A program made the position numbers and the translations under genes. Below, piece by piece: positions 25,057-34,222 of a stretch of 62,682 nucleotides of DNA. Position 1 is the first letter of the stretch. Every line of letters begins with the position of its first letter. The notes beneath the pieces were generated by a model that saw nothing but the letters and a program-made list of their open reading frames with translations, did not search any database and was not told the DNA's origin. Where the stretch lies: positions 1 to 62,682 of the forward strand of contig CACVKW010001256.1 in NCBI GenBank assembly GCA_902749685.1. Reading direction: 5' to 3'. Source of the stretch: Olavius sp. associated proteobacterium Delta 1 (GTDB taxonomy: Bacteria > Desulfobacterota > Desulfobacteria > Desulfobacterales > JAFDCJ01).

Positions 25057-27207
25057 ATGGAACGCGCCAAAAAAAAGTTTCCAATTATCGAGTTAAACTC
25101 CGACGTTAGCCGCCAGGAAAATGCAAATAAACGGACTGCCGCTGTTGCCGGGCGCAAAACCCACGCCATTGGCCTGGAAAATGCTCCTGACGCCGTCCGC
25201 AAGCAGTCCTTGAATGAGAAACAGGCGGCTGCCAAGAAGGTCGATAAAACTCAGCTCATCAACAAACTGAATTTTACCAATTTCCAGGACGGCACCGTTC
25301 TTATAAATTTCAGCCACATAAAATATGATAAGGTCATTACCCTCAGAGCCGCTCCACAACCCTGCATGGGAGATCTTGTGGACTGCCTGTGGGCGGAAGC
25401 CAATTACACAAGCCATATAACCCAATCTTACGAATTCAGTAATCTTTTAATCGCCAACGGTCAAAAATTGCTGAAGGTGGATGCGGAATTGGTCAAAATT
25501 GACCAAGAGGGCATCAGCCTTCTTCTAACGGATGAGTGTTATGAAATCAGTTCCCGCAGAGTCAGGCGCCATAGCTGTGAAGGTATAAAGGTGCAGCTGA
25601 TGCAAAACAGCACGGTTTTCTCCGGCTCACTGATGGATTTTAACGGCTTTTCATTTCGCGTTAAACTCGATGCCGTCCCTCCCCAGACATTTGACTGGAT
25701 GAATCCGGAGCAGCCGGTGAATATTGTTCTGTCGGATCCGGCGTTCACCTATTACTCCGGCGAGTGTAAAATTCTCAGACATACCCGCGGCCATCGTACA
25801 AGAAACTACATTCTGGAGCCGCTCAAGAAGGAAATCCAGCGTTTCAAACAAAAGGAATTCCGTAGCGAGCGTTACGAGTTAACGCCCTCGCCCAATATTG
25901 CATTTCAACATCCATTTACCAAAATGAGAGTCGATCTCAAGGTCGTGGATTTGTCCGGTTCCGGTTTTTCGGTAGAGGAAGACGAGCACAACACGGCTTT
26001 GCTGCCGGGTATGATTTTACCGGACCTGGTGCTGAATTTTTCAGACAGCTACCAAATCAAATGCACCGGCCAGGTGGTATTTCGTAAAACCATGATTGCC
26101 GCCAACGGTCAGAAGTGGATCAAATGCGGCCTGGCCCTGCTGGATATGGACATTCGCGATCACCTGAAATTGATCGCTTTGCTGCATCAGACTAAAGATA
26201 AAAATTCCTACATCTGCAACGACGTCGACCTGGACAAATTGTGGAATTTCTTTTTTGAAACCGGATTTATCTACCCCGATAAATATGCAGCAATTCAAAA
26301 AAATAAGAAGCAGATAAAAGAAACCTACGCCAAGATCTATACCCGCAATCCTCACATTGCCCGACATTTCATTTATCAGGACAAAGGCACCATTTTCGGC
26401 CACATGGCCATGCTGCGGTTTTATGAAAGTGCCTGGATGATTCACCACCATGCCGCCAAAAAATCAACATTAAACAAGGCGGGCCTGATTGTCCTGGATC
26501 AGATCGGACGCATGATCAATGACTCTCATCGCCTTTATTCTCTGCACATGGATTATATGATCTGCTACTACCGGCCGGACAACAAATTCCCCAGTCGCGT
26601 GTTTGGAGGCGCCGCTAGAAGCATCAAAGATCCCAAGGGCTGTTCACTGGACGGTTTCGCCTATTTACATTTCAAAAACCTTGCCCGGCCTCAGTCGCAA
26701 TTACCCGCAGACTGGCAGATCAGTGAAACCCGGCCCGACGGTCTGCGGGACCTGGCAGATTTATATGATCATATATCCGGCGGCCTGATGCTGGAGGCAA
26801 TAGATATGACGCCGGGAAAATTGGATTGCGACGAATTGAGCAAGGAATACAGTAAAGAGGGTTTAATCAGACAGCGTCAACTTTACTCACTGAAGAAAGA
26901 CGGAATCCTGAAAGCAATCTTCCTGGTTAACACATCCAATGTCGGCTTAAATCTGTCTGATATTACCAATTGTGTAAAAGTATTTGTAACGGATTCAGAA
27001 CAATTAGATGCCGATATTCTGCGGGCGGCCGTATCAGCTGTTGCAGAAATCACCGGAAAAGACGACTTCCCGACATTGCTTTATCCGGTCGCATATGCTG
27101 ATGAACAAGGAATCAATTACGAAAAAATCTACAACCTCTGGGTCTGCAGCCTGCAATATTCAGACGAATACTTCAGATACTTAGGACGCCTGCTGCGGTT
27201 TATTTAG
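25057..27207 (+). CDS. Large PilZ-domain protein with GNAT-like C-terminus
   Basis: A 716-residue cytoplasmic protein. A first PilZ-like region (about 165-260) starts at RRVRRHSCEGIKVQL, and a second (about 275-390) at FRSERYELTPSPNIAF with VVDLSGSGFSVEE, matching the RxxxR and D/NxSxxG motifs that bind cyclic di-GMP. The C-terminal 300 residues resemble an N-acyltransferase-like fold and end in IYNLWVCSLQYSDEYFRYLGRL. Multi-domain PilZ proteins of this type are common in deltaproteobacteria and are expected to respond to cyclic di-GMP; the effector reaction is not known. The ATG follows AACATGGAA, a weak ribosome site. Confidence 0.75.
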   Translation: MERAKKKFPIIELNSDVSRQENANKRTAAVAGRKTHAIGLENAPDAVRKQSLNEKQAAAKKVDKTQLINKLNFTNFQDGTVLINFSHIKYDKVITLRAAPQPCMGDLVDCLWAEANYTSHITQSYEFSNLLIANGQKLLKVDAELVKIDQEGISLLLTDECYEISSRRVRRHSCEGIKVQLMQNSTVFSGSLMDFNGFSFRVKLDAVPPQTFDWMNPEQPVNIVLSDPAFTYYSGECKILRHTRGHRTRNYILEPLKKEIQRFKQKEFRSERYELTPSPNIAFQHPFTKMRVDLKVVDLSGSGFSVEEDEHNTALLPGMILPDLVLNFSDSYQIKCTGQVVFRKTMIAANGQKWIKCGLALLDMDIRDHLKLIALLHQTKDKNSYICNDVDLDKLWNFFFETGFIYPDKYAAIQKNKKQIKETYAKIYTRNPHIARHFIYQDKGTIFGHMAMLRFYESAWMIHHHAAKKSTLNKAGLIVLDQIGRMINDSHRLYSLHMDYMICYYRPDNKFPSRVFGGAARSIKDPKGCSLDGFAYLHFKNLARPQSQLPADWQISETRPDGLRDLADLYDHISGGLMLEAIDMTPGKLDCDELSKEYSKEGLIRQRQLYSLKKDGILKAIFLVNTSNVGLNLSDITNCVKVFVTDSEQLDADILRAAVSAVAEITGKDDFPTLLYPVAYADEQGINYEKIYNLWVCSLQYSDEYFRYLGRLLRFI

Positions 27208-27256
27208 AACTGGTTTTAAAGCCTCATCTCGCATCCGAAACGGAATCTGACAGGAA

Positions 27257-28069
27257 TCAGTCGGCAGTTTTCTGTCCCCGGCACCAAATCATCGGGCTAT
27301 AGGTGAAACGGCGCTGGCTGGCAAAATAATCGGTATACTCCTGATAAAACTCCTGATAGCCTCCTTTAAACTCGTCAAAAGAAAATCCTGAATTCCTGCC
27401 GACAATTTCCACCTTTTTGGCAAAATTGAATGAATCTTTTTCTAACAAATTTCCAAAAATGAGGTTATGCGGCGTTACGTTGACATCAATATTCTGAAAC
27501 CCCAGATCGAAAAGATAAGAGTAAAGTTAGATACCGACATAGGGGTCAAAGTTAAAATTGTTTTTCATAATGTTCATAAGTTGAACCAGGGTATTTTCCA
27601 GTCGCTGCGAGAGCCCGTAATTTCGCAGACAATTACAATCCAAATCTATCAAACACAGGGTACCGCCGGGCTTCAGGTATTGGGAGATATTTTTAACAAT
27701 ATCAAAACTGCCTTCAAGATAATACTCGAGTACAAACCGAACCCAGATAAAATCAAAGCGGCCCAGGTGATCGAGCGGTTCACGGATGTCGCTGACCACA
27801 TAGTCAATGCCCTCATCGCTGTAATGTTTTTTGGCATAATCGACGCGTTGGCTGGCGATGTCAACACCGACAGTTTGCCCGTCAGGCTGAACGAGCCGGT
27901 TTAAATGAAACGTGGTCTTACCCGCCCCGCAGCCCAGATCCGCAACCCGCATGCCAGGTTTAATGCCGGCCCACAGGGCTTGCGCTTCAACCAGTGCTGC
28001 AACCGTCTTGATATCCAGCCGCAGGGCCTCTTCGTCACCTTCCATCAAATAACCATGATCGTGTTTCAT
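27257..28069 (-). pseudogene. Methyltransferase gene broken by in-frame TAA
   Basis: The first 180 codons (from 28069) encode a class I SAM methyltransferase: KPGMRVADLGCGAGKTTFHL is motif I, GVDIASQRVDYAKKHY follows, and LKPGGTLCLIDLD is the last strand. The frame then meets TAA at 27527-27529 in an otherwise conserved FDPYVG-LYSYLFDLGF context, and the same frame continues for 89 codons without further stops to 27257. The tail (NLIFGNLLEKDSF, EIVGRN) belongs to the same family. This is therefore a nonsense mutation, not a frameshift, or a sequencing error. A truncated protein would lack the substrate-covering C-terminus. Confidence 0.75.
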
Positions 28070-28133
28070 GCAAACTCCCGGGTTCGCGTTGACAATGACA
28101 GCGTGAATGATAACTGTTCGAATTATAATGAAA

Positions 28134-28160
28134 ATTATAATAGGGTCAGCCCTTTGTCAA
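28134..28160 (-). promoter_or_regulatory. Candidate promoter of the broken methyltransferase
   Basis: On the minus strand, perfect TTGACA (28155-28160) and TATAAT (28134-28139) boxes are separated by 15 bases, two fewer than ideal. The spacing places the start of transcription about 55 bases upstream of the ATG at 28069. Confidence 0.45.
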
Positions 28161-28264
28161 TCTTATATGTGCAAAAAATCTTGAAATAAATTAAAGTGCC
28201 TGCTAATTCTATCAGGTATCCGTCCGAAAACAGTATCTTACCAGCACGAACAGGAGCAAGGACA

Positions 28265-29728
28265 ATGACCGAGCATAGAAACGACGATGACAATCGTGAA
28301 GAAAAAGAGGAGAGTTTTGCCGCGCTGCTGGACGCTTATAGTCCCGGCCTGGAAGCTGAGATTAATATTGGTGATAAAATTCGCGGCAAAATCATTTCCA
28401 TTGGAAAGGACTCGGTTTTTGTCGATACCGGCTCCAAGATGGACGGCGTGGTGGATAAAGCCGAACTGCTTGATAAGGATAAGAAATTGGAGCTTGAAGA
28501 AGGTGACATGCTGGAGCTGTATGTTGTTGCGCTGGCAGATGATGAAATCCGACTGTCCAAAGCAGTGTCCGGGGTCGGTGGATTGCAGATGTTAAAGGAA
28601 GCCTACGATAAAGCCGTGCCGGTGGAAGGTAAAATCTCCGAAACCTGCAAAGGTGGTTTGCGCGTGGAGATCCTGCAGAGAAAGGCTTTTTGTCCGATTA
28701 GCCAGGTGGATATTAATTATGTGGAAGATCCCTCGGAATTTGTTGGGAAAACTTTAAATTTTTTGATTACGACACTTGAAGAAAGAGGCAAAAATATAGT
28801 TGTTTCCAGGCGTGCTCTGCTGGCACAGGAACAGGAAAAATCACGCAAAGCCTTTTACGAAACGCTGAGTGTGGACAGTGTGCTGGATGGCCAGGTTACC
28901 AGAACGATGCCCTATGGCATTTTTGTGCAGCTGGCTGACGGCGTGGAAGGTATGGTCCATATATCCGAGCTTGACTGGTCGAAAGTCGCCAAACCGGAAG
29001 AATTGGTCCATGTTGGCGAAGCCGTTCGGGTCAAAGTCATCGGCATCGAGCCTGATAAAAGGCCCGGGATGCTTAAAATCGGCCTGTCGATGAAGCGGCT
29101 CACCGAAGATCCCTGGGACAGTGCCGACCAGCATTTTCACGCAGGCAACAAAATCATCGGTAAAGTCACCCGCTGTGCAAATTTCGGTGCTTTTGTGGAA
29201 GTTGCCCCCGGCATTGAGGGGTTGGTCCACATCAGTGAAATGAGCTATACCAAACGGATTATAAACCCCGAGGATATTGTCAGCGCCGGAGAGACCGTGT
29301 CTGTTTTGATCAAGGAGGTCGACATGGAAAAAAGACGCCTGTCGTTGAGCATCAGGGATGCCGAAGGCGATCCCTGGGTTGATGTGGCCGAAAAATACAC
29401 CATCGGCCAATCCCTGGAAGCCGTGCTGGAAAAGAAGGAAAAATTCGGTTATTTTATCAACCTGGAACCCGGCATCACCGGCCTGCTCCCAAAATCCAAA
29501 CTCGGTAAATCCCAGCGATCATCAGAACTTGAAAAACTAAAAGAGGGTGATTCAATCCCGGTGATTATTGAAGCCATTAACATCGGCGATAGAAAAATAT
29601 CCCTGATGCCCGGCAATACGGAAGATGAGCAAAACTGGCAGAAGTTCTCCGGCGACACCGGCCCCTCCATGGGGTCTTTGGGTGAAAAACTGCAGCAGGC
29701 CATGTCTCAAAAAAAGACTGATGATTAG
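28265..29728 (+). CDS. rpsA: Ribosomal protein S1-like
   Basis: A 487-residue protein with five recognisable S1/OB repeats: starting about residues 33, 118, 205, 291 and 377. The third and fourth are the best conserved (MPYGIFVQLADGVEGMVHISELDW and NFGAFVEVAPGIEGLVHISEM type). S1 binds mRNA leaders and lets the 30S subunit start on weak ribosome sites. Proteobacterial S1 normally has six repeats and about 560 residues, so this shorter form may be a second S1-type protein rather than the main one. The ATG at 28265 has an AGGAGCAAGG site; the longer frame from 28196 is not conserved in kind. Confidence 0.85.
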   Translation: MTEHRNDDDNREEKEESFAALLDAYSPGLEAEINIGDKIRGKIISIGKDSVFVDTGSKMDGVVDKAELLDKDKKLELEEGDMLELYVVALADDEIRLSKAVSGVGGLQMLKEAYDKAVPVEGKISETCKGGLRVEILQRKAFCPISQVDINYVEDPSEFVGKTLNFLITTLEERGKNIVVSRRALLAQEQEKSRKAFYETLSVDSVLDGQVTRTMPYGIFVQLADGVEGMVHISELDWSKVAKPEELVHVGEAVRVKVIGIEPDKRPGMLKIGLSMKRLTEDPWDSADQHFHAGNKIIGKVTRCANFGAFVEVAPGIEGLVHISEMSYTKRIINPEDIVSAGETVSVLIKEVDMEKRRLSLSIRDAEGDPWVDVAEKYTIGQSLEAVLEKKEKFGYFINLEPGITGLLPKSKLGKSQRSSELEKLKEGDSIPVIIEAINIGDRKISLMPGNTEDEQNWQKFSGDTGPSMGSLGEKLQQAMSQKKTDD

Positions 29729-29793
29729 TAAATCAGAGCCCATAGGATTCGTATTTGAGTTGCTGCCTGAGATGGCTCTGGATTTCAGCCACC

Positions 29794-30020
29794 GGAGTGC
29801 TGGAGTTTTGGAGTCATGGAGTAATGGAAAAAATTATTTCCGGGCGCAGGCGAATGGTCAAAATGTCTGGCACACAATTTCCTGATTTTGAATTTTCCTG
29901 ATTTCACTTGGCGGTTAGATCCTCATATCGCTAAGTTATTTAATAAACGGTTTAGATACCTCTGTCTGATTTACGACAGCACTCCATCACTCCAAGACTC
30001 CAGTACTCCAACACTCCGGC
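29794..30020. repeat. Inverted pair of octad tracts after rpsA
   Basis: Arms at 29794-29833 and 29981-30020, each five 8-base units, are inverted copies. Over the 37 bases 29792-29828 and 29983-30019 they pair with five mismatches, and all five fall in the spacer bases of the unit GGAGT-NN-T or its neighbours. Observed spacers are GC, TT, CA, AA and GT, AC, CT, GA, GC. The loop of about 150 bases has no gene. The whole region 29729-30189 has no gene. Confidence 0.85.
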
Positions 30021-30117
30021 CCAATCATACAGGCAAAGCCGGCTATCCGTCACCTTGCCCTGAGTTCCAGATTTTAATTAATCGGATTAAGGGTTGATTG
30101 GCTATATTTACATGCTT

Positions 30118-30139
30118 AACTTGTGACCGTTTACAAGTT
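30118..30139. promoter_or_regulatory. Palindrome upstream of ybbA
   Basis: AACTTGT and ACAAGTT form perfect 7-base arms around an 8-base spacer. It lies 51 bases before the ABC transporter ATPase gene. It could be an operator. The regulator is unknown. Confidence 0.35.
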
Positions 30140-30189
30140 TTCATCGGCAGGGTCCGTTTCACTCTGCTTTTTTTTTAAGGAATGCTGCC

Positions 30190-30852
30190 ATGCCAATTGT
30201 TGAGGCCCGGGATATTACAAAAACCTATACCATCGGTGACCGTCAGATTCGCGTCCTGGATGATGTGTCGCTTTCAGTTCCAGAGGGTGAGTTCTTAGTG
30301 GTCGCGGGCAGCAGCGGCAGTGGCAAAACCACGCTGCTGAGTTTGTTGTCGGGGCTTGACAAACCGTCATCCGGCAGAGTGCTTCTGGAAGAAAGAGACA
30401 TCACCGATACCTCCGAGGATGATCTGGCCCCGCTGCGCAATGAAACTATCGGGTTTGTATTCCAGTCCTTTCATCTAGTCCCTTCGTTAACGGCGCTGGA
30501 AAATGTTATGTTTCCGGCTGAGCTTAAACATGATCCCCGGGCCCATGCTAATGCAGCCGACCTGTTGAAACGGGTAGGCATGCAGGAACGCAGCGCTAAT
30601 TTTCCACACCAGCTTTCCGGCGGGGAAATGCAGCGGGTGGCCATGTGCCGGGCGGTCATCAACAACCCAAAAATTATCTTTGCCGATGAGCCGACCGGCA
30701 ACCTGGATTCGGAAAACGGCCAGGCTGTGCTTGATTTACTGCTGGAGTTTCAGCGGGAACGCCGGACCACACTGGTTTTAATAACTCACAGCCTGGACAT
30801 CGCTGAGATGGCCGATCGGGTAATTGTCCTCAAGGACGGGCGGATCACTTGA
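30190..30852 (+). CDS. ybbA: ABC transporter ATPase, YbbA/LolD type
   Basis: A 220-residue ATP-binding subunit of the MacB/LolD/YbbA branch. Walker A is GSSGSGKTT, the Q-loop reads VFQSFHLVPSLTALENV (a branch signature), the ABC signature is LSGGEMQR, and Walker B is IIFADEPTGNLD with the H-loop THSLD. Its partner permease starts at the stop codon. The order ATPase, FtsX-like permease, TesA-type esterase is the same gene set as ybbA-ybbP-tesA in enterobacteria, although there tesA is divergent. The role there is unclear but concerns envelope lipids or proteins. Confidence 0.88.
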   Translation: MPIVEARDITKTYTIGDRQIRVLDDVSLSVPEGEFLVVAGSSGSGKTTLLSLLSGLDKPSSGRVLLEERDITDTSEDDLAPLRNETIGFVFQSFHLVPSLTALENVMFPAELKHDPRAHANAADLLKRVGMQERSANFPHQLSGGEMQRVAMCRAVINNPKIIFADEPTGNLDSENGQAVLDLLLEFQRERRTTLVLITHSLDIAEMADRVIVLKDGRIT

Positions 30853-30854
30853 GC

Positions 30855-33362
30855 ATGACTGGCAGCCTCCTAAATATCCATTTCATCATCCGGCAAATTG
30901 CGCGTTCGCGCCGCCAGGCAATTGTGTTTGGGTTGTGTGTGGCCCTGTCCATTGTCACGCTCATTTCTTTGAACGGATTTTCCGCCAGCGTCAATTCTTC
31001 GATGCTCAATGACGCCAAAACCCTGCATGCTGCCGACATTGTCATCCACTCTCATTCCGATCTATCACCGGCCGTGATGAATGCGGTTAAACAATTTGAA
31101 GCTCGCAATGAGATTCTCAGCACCCGCGTCTGGGAATTTTATTCCATCGTACGCAGTCAAACGGGCAAGGACTCGCTGCTGGCGAAGCTTAAACTGGTGC
31201 AGCCGGGATATCCGTTCTACGGCAAAGTCGTTCTGAAATCCGACCGGGAATTTGAAAGTGTTCTAGAAGCGGGCAGCATAATTGTCGCCCAGAGTCTGCT
31301 TGACCGCCTGAATCTGGCGGTCGGAGACCCATTGCATATCGGCAGTACGACATTGAAGATCAAAGATGTTGTCGTGCAGGAGCCGGATCAGCCGGTAAAT
31401 TTATTTTCTCTGGGCCCCCGCATATTTATTGCAGCCGATGATCTCGCAGCTCTGGATCTGGTAAAAAATGGCAGCCGGGTTCAATACAACTATTTAATCA
31501 AAGTCTTCGATGAGGCTAATCTGCAGGTCATTGCCGACCGCTTAAAGGCCGTTGCCGATCCGGATCAGGAACGGGTTGATACGTATCGCACTGCACGATC
31601 CCGCATCAAACGGTTTTTTGACAATCTCTTTTTCTTCCTGAGTCTGATCAGTATTTTTACCCTGTTATTAGCTGGCATCGGCATCCAGAGTGCCCTGACA
31701 GCCTTCTTAAAGGAGAAAGAAACAACGATCGCCGTCATGAAAACGATCGGGGCCAAAAGTAGGTACGTTACCCGCCAGTTTATTTTTATCCTCACCCTTC
31801 TCGGTTTGACGGGAACGGTTCTGGGGCTGTTGACCGGCCTTATCCTCCAGAATGTGCTGGATGTCCTGTTCCGCGGTCTCTTACCTGAAAATGTCACCCT
31901 GATTATATCCTGGGCGGCGGTTTTTGAAGGACTCTGCCTGGGGGTTTTGGTGGTCGGTCTGTTCTCATTTATTCCGCTGCATCGATTAAAAGACATCAAA
32001 CCGGTCATCATTTTCCGCAAAGAGCGCGTCCGGGCCAAAGCGGGTCCCGCCATTTATCTGAGTGCTTTTTTAATATTTGCCTTCTTTATGCTGCTGGTGT
32101 TCTGGCAGGTCAAAGACCTCAAAACTGCGCTGTATTTTGTGTCGGGCGTCATTTTGCTGATTGTGATGGCGACCCTGCTGGCCGCTGCGGTTTTGTATAT
32201 CCTCAAACGGATCAAGGTTCGCTCCCTGTTGATCCGGCAAGCTGTCAAAGGACTGTTTCGACCCAAAAATGCCACCCGGCCCATCATTATAACCCTGACG
32301 GCATCCCTGTCCGTGATCTTCGCCATATACCTGATTGAACAGAACCTGGATGCCAATTTTATCCAGTCCTACCCCGAGGACGCCCCGAACGTATTTTTTC
32401 TCGACATTCAGCCGGCCCAACTGGAGGCATTTTCAAAGACGCTGGCAGTACCGACAAAATACTTTCCGATTATCAGGGCCAAAATCCTGTCTATCAAAGG
32501 CAAAAAGATTAATCGACAGCAGGAACGGCGGCGACGCGGCGACAACCTGGGCCGCACGTTTAACCTCACCTACCGCAATTACCTGCTGGAAGATGAAGTC
32601 GTTATCAAAGGCAGCCGTCTGCACCGGGAAGACTGGGGAGACCTTCAGGTTTCCGTAATGGATACCGTGGCTGATATCGGGCCCATGAAAATAGGTGATC
32701 GCATTACGTTTAAAATCCAGGGCGTACCGCTGCAGGCCAGAATTTCAAGCATTCGATCCCGGACCCGGGAATCGATCCGCCCGTTTTTCTATTTCGTATT
32801 CCCTGAAAATGCCTTACGCGATGCACCCCAGACCATATTTACGGCCGTTAAGGTTGCCCGGCCGGAAATATCCGGTCTGCAAACAAAAATTGCAGAAAAT
32901 TTTCCCAATGTGAGTGTAATTGACACCACCGCATTGCTGACGATTTTCACAGCAGTCGTCAAAAAACTGTCCCTGATCATCCGATTTTTTGCTGCATTCA
33001 GTATGGTGGCCGGCCTTTTGATTATTCTCAGCTCGATTTTAGCGACCCGTTACACCAGAATTCAGGAAGCCGTCTACTACAAAATCCTGGGGGCCAGGAG
33101 CAATTTCGTGGTCAAAGTGTTTACACTCGAAAATCTGGTTCTGGGCCTGGTAAGTGCCTGCCTGGCGCTATTGCTCTCCCAGGTGGGCAGCTGGTTGATA
33201 TGTTCGATGGATTTGCATATTTCTTATCGGCCGTTTATATTTGATAGCATTATACTGGTCATGGCAACCGTATTGCTGGTGGTAACGATTGGATTGTTGC
33301 CTTCGATTTCAATCCTGCGCAAAAAACCGGTGGTGTTTTTACGGGAGCAGACACAGGAGTGA
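30855..33362 (+). CDS. ybbP: FtsX-like ABC permease, YbbP type
   Basis: An 835-residue permease with about ten membrane helices: one near residue 20-45, two FtsX modules (about 260-380 and 690-830), and further helices around 400-460. Two large extracytoplasmic domains (about 50-250 and 490-680) lie between. The 800-residue double-FtsX layout is that of YbbP. The first ATG is at 30855; a TTG at 30849 overlaps the ATPase stop. The transporter is probably mechanotransmissive, driving lipid or protein extraction from the inner membrane rather than transport across it. Confidence 0.88.
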   Translation: MTGSLLNIHFIIRQIARSRRQAIVFGLCVALSIVTLISLNGFSASVNSSMLNDAKTLHAADIVIHSHSDLSPAVMNAVKQFEARNEILSTRVWEFYSIVRSQTGKDSLLAKLKLVQPGYPFYGKVVLKSDREFESVLEAGSIIVAQSLLDRLNLAVGDPLHIGSTTLKIKDVVVQEPDQPVNLFSLGPRIFIAADDLAALDLVKNGSRVQYNYLIKVFDEANLQVIADRLKAVADPDQERVDTYRTARSRIKRFFDNLFFFLSLISIFTLLLAGIGIQSALTAFLKEKETTIAVMKTIGAKSRYVTRQFIFILTLLGLTGTVLGLLTGLILQNVLDVLFRGLLPENVTLIISWAAVFEGLCLGVLVVGLFSFIPLHRLKDIKPVIIFRKERVRAKAGPAIYLSAFLIFAFFMLLVFWQVKDLKTALYFVSGVILLIVMATLLAAAVLYILKRIKVRSLLIRQAVKGLFRPKNATRPIIITLTASLSVIFAIYLIEQNLDANFIQSYPEDAPNVFFLDIQPAQLEAFSKTLAVPTKYFPIIRAKILSIKGKKINRQQERRRRGDNLGRTFNLTYRNYLLEDEVVIKGSRLHREDWGDLQVSVMDTVADIGPMKIGDRITFKIQGVPLQARISSIRSRTRESIRPFFYFVFPENALRDAPQTIFTAVKVARPEISGLQTKIAENFPNVSVIDTTALLTIFTAVVKKLSLIIRFFAAFSMVAGLLIILSSILATRYTRIQEAVYYKILGARSNFVVKVFTLENLVLGLVSACLALLLSQVGSWLICSMDLHISYRPFIFDSIILVMATVLLVVTIGLLPSISILRKKPVVFLREQTQE

Positions 33363-33371
33363 CGCGATTGC

Positions 33372-33436
33372 GAATTTTGGATTTGGGATTGTGGATTGGC
33401 AGGGCATAGCGCATGGCGCAAAGGGCATGGCGCATT
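33372..33436. repeat. Two adjacent heptad tracts
   Basis: Four units of GGATTNN type (33372-33399) are followed after two bases by five units of GCGCATN/GGGCATN type (33402-33436), both with period exactly 7. The first group resembles the AATTCC/AAATCC words at 43039, and the second is the reverse complement of the words at 16573. So one locus holds two word families side by side. Confidence 0.75.
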
Positions 33437-33526
33437 GTGTAAATATTTGAGAATGGAAGACAAGAACAACGGTAGAATAAATCCGGCAAATGGACCCATA
33501 TCCGGCTATATTAAGGATAAATTTTA

Positions 33527-34222
33527 GTGAAATTTTTTAAGATATTTTTTTTCTTTGCTATCCCGGCCCTACTAATGGCTATCGGTTGCAGCGAAGAGCC
33601 AACCGCCCCTGCTAAAGCGCAGCTTGAAAAAAAATATGAAGGAGTCATCGTGGCTGTCGGTGACAGTCTGACCGAAGGGTTGGGAGTGCAGGAAGAATTA
33701 GCTTATCCGGCAGTATTGGAAGAAAGATTGGGGGAGCAGGGATATCGGTACCAGGTCGTCAATGCCGGGATTAGCGGTGAAACTTCCAGCGGAACCCTTT
33801 CAAGAATCAACTGGGTGTTGACCCTCAAACCGGATATTGTCATTCTGGTTATCGGGGCCAATGACGGTTTCCGGGGCATCGACCCCGAGCTGATCAAATC
33901 CAACATTCGCACCATCCTCAAGTCGCTCAATGAAAAAAATGTGACGGTCGTGTTGGGAGGGATGCAGATGGTCCAAAACCTGGGCCAAGACTACACCAGC
34001 GCTTTCGCGGAGATCTATCCGGAAGTTGCCCGCTCGGAAGACGTCATTTTTATTCCTTTTTTTCTGGCCGGTGTGGCCGCCAGCCGGGATTTGAACCAGG
34101 CGGATGGGATTCACCCCACCGCCGAGGGCTACCAGGTCATTGTCGACAACATCGCGCCCCATGTGATAGAAGCCATCAAAATTCATTCTCGCAAGGAGAA
34201 CAATCATGAAAAGCTTTTTTAA
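33527..34222 (+). CDS. tesA: SGNH/GDSL esterase, TesA-like lipoprotein
   Basis: A 231-residue arylesterase/lysophospholipase. The N-terminus is a signal peptide ending in AIGC at residues 18-21, a probable lipoprotein signal although Ala replaces the usual Leu at -3. Block I is VAVGDSLTEG with the nucleophile Ser, block II contributes a Gly in NAGISGE, block III is IGANDG, and block V is DGIHPTAEG with the catalytic Asp and His. The start is GTG at 33527. The gene follows the ybbAP-type transporter and overlaps asmA by 17 bases, so it is part of an envelope operon. Confidence 0.88.
   Translation: MKFFKIFFFFAIPALLMAIGCSEEPTAPAKAQLEKKYEGVIVAVGDSLTEGLGVQEELAYPAVLEERLGEQGYRYQVVNAGISGETSSGTLSRINWVLTLKPDIVILVIGANDGFRGIDPELIKSNIRTILKSLNEKNVTVVLGGMQMVQNLGQDYTSAFAEIYPEVARSEDVIFIPFFLAGVAASRDLNQADGIHPTAEGYQVIVDNIAPHVIEAIKIHSRKENNHEKLF

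Noticed and set aside
27527..27529. TAA in the methyltransferase as a recoded codon
   Set aside because: Selenocysteine uses TGA and pyrrolysine uses TAG; TAA is not known to be recoded in such bacteria, and no supporting structure is seen.
33259..33489. Minus-strand open frames across the tract after ybbP
   Set aside because: They translate the heptad tract (repetitive peptides such as HALCAMRYAL) and overlap ybbP; artefacts of the repeat.
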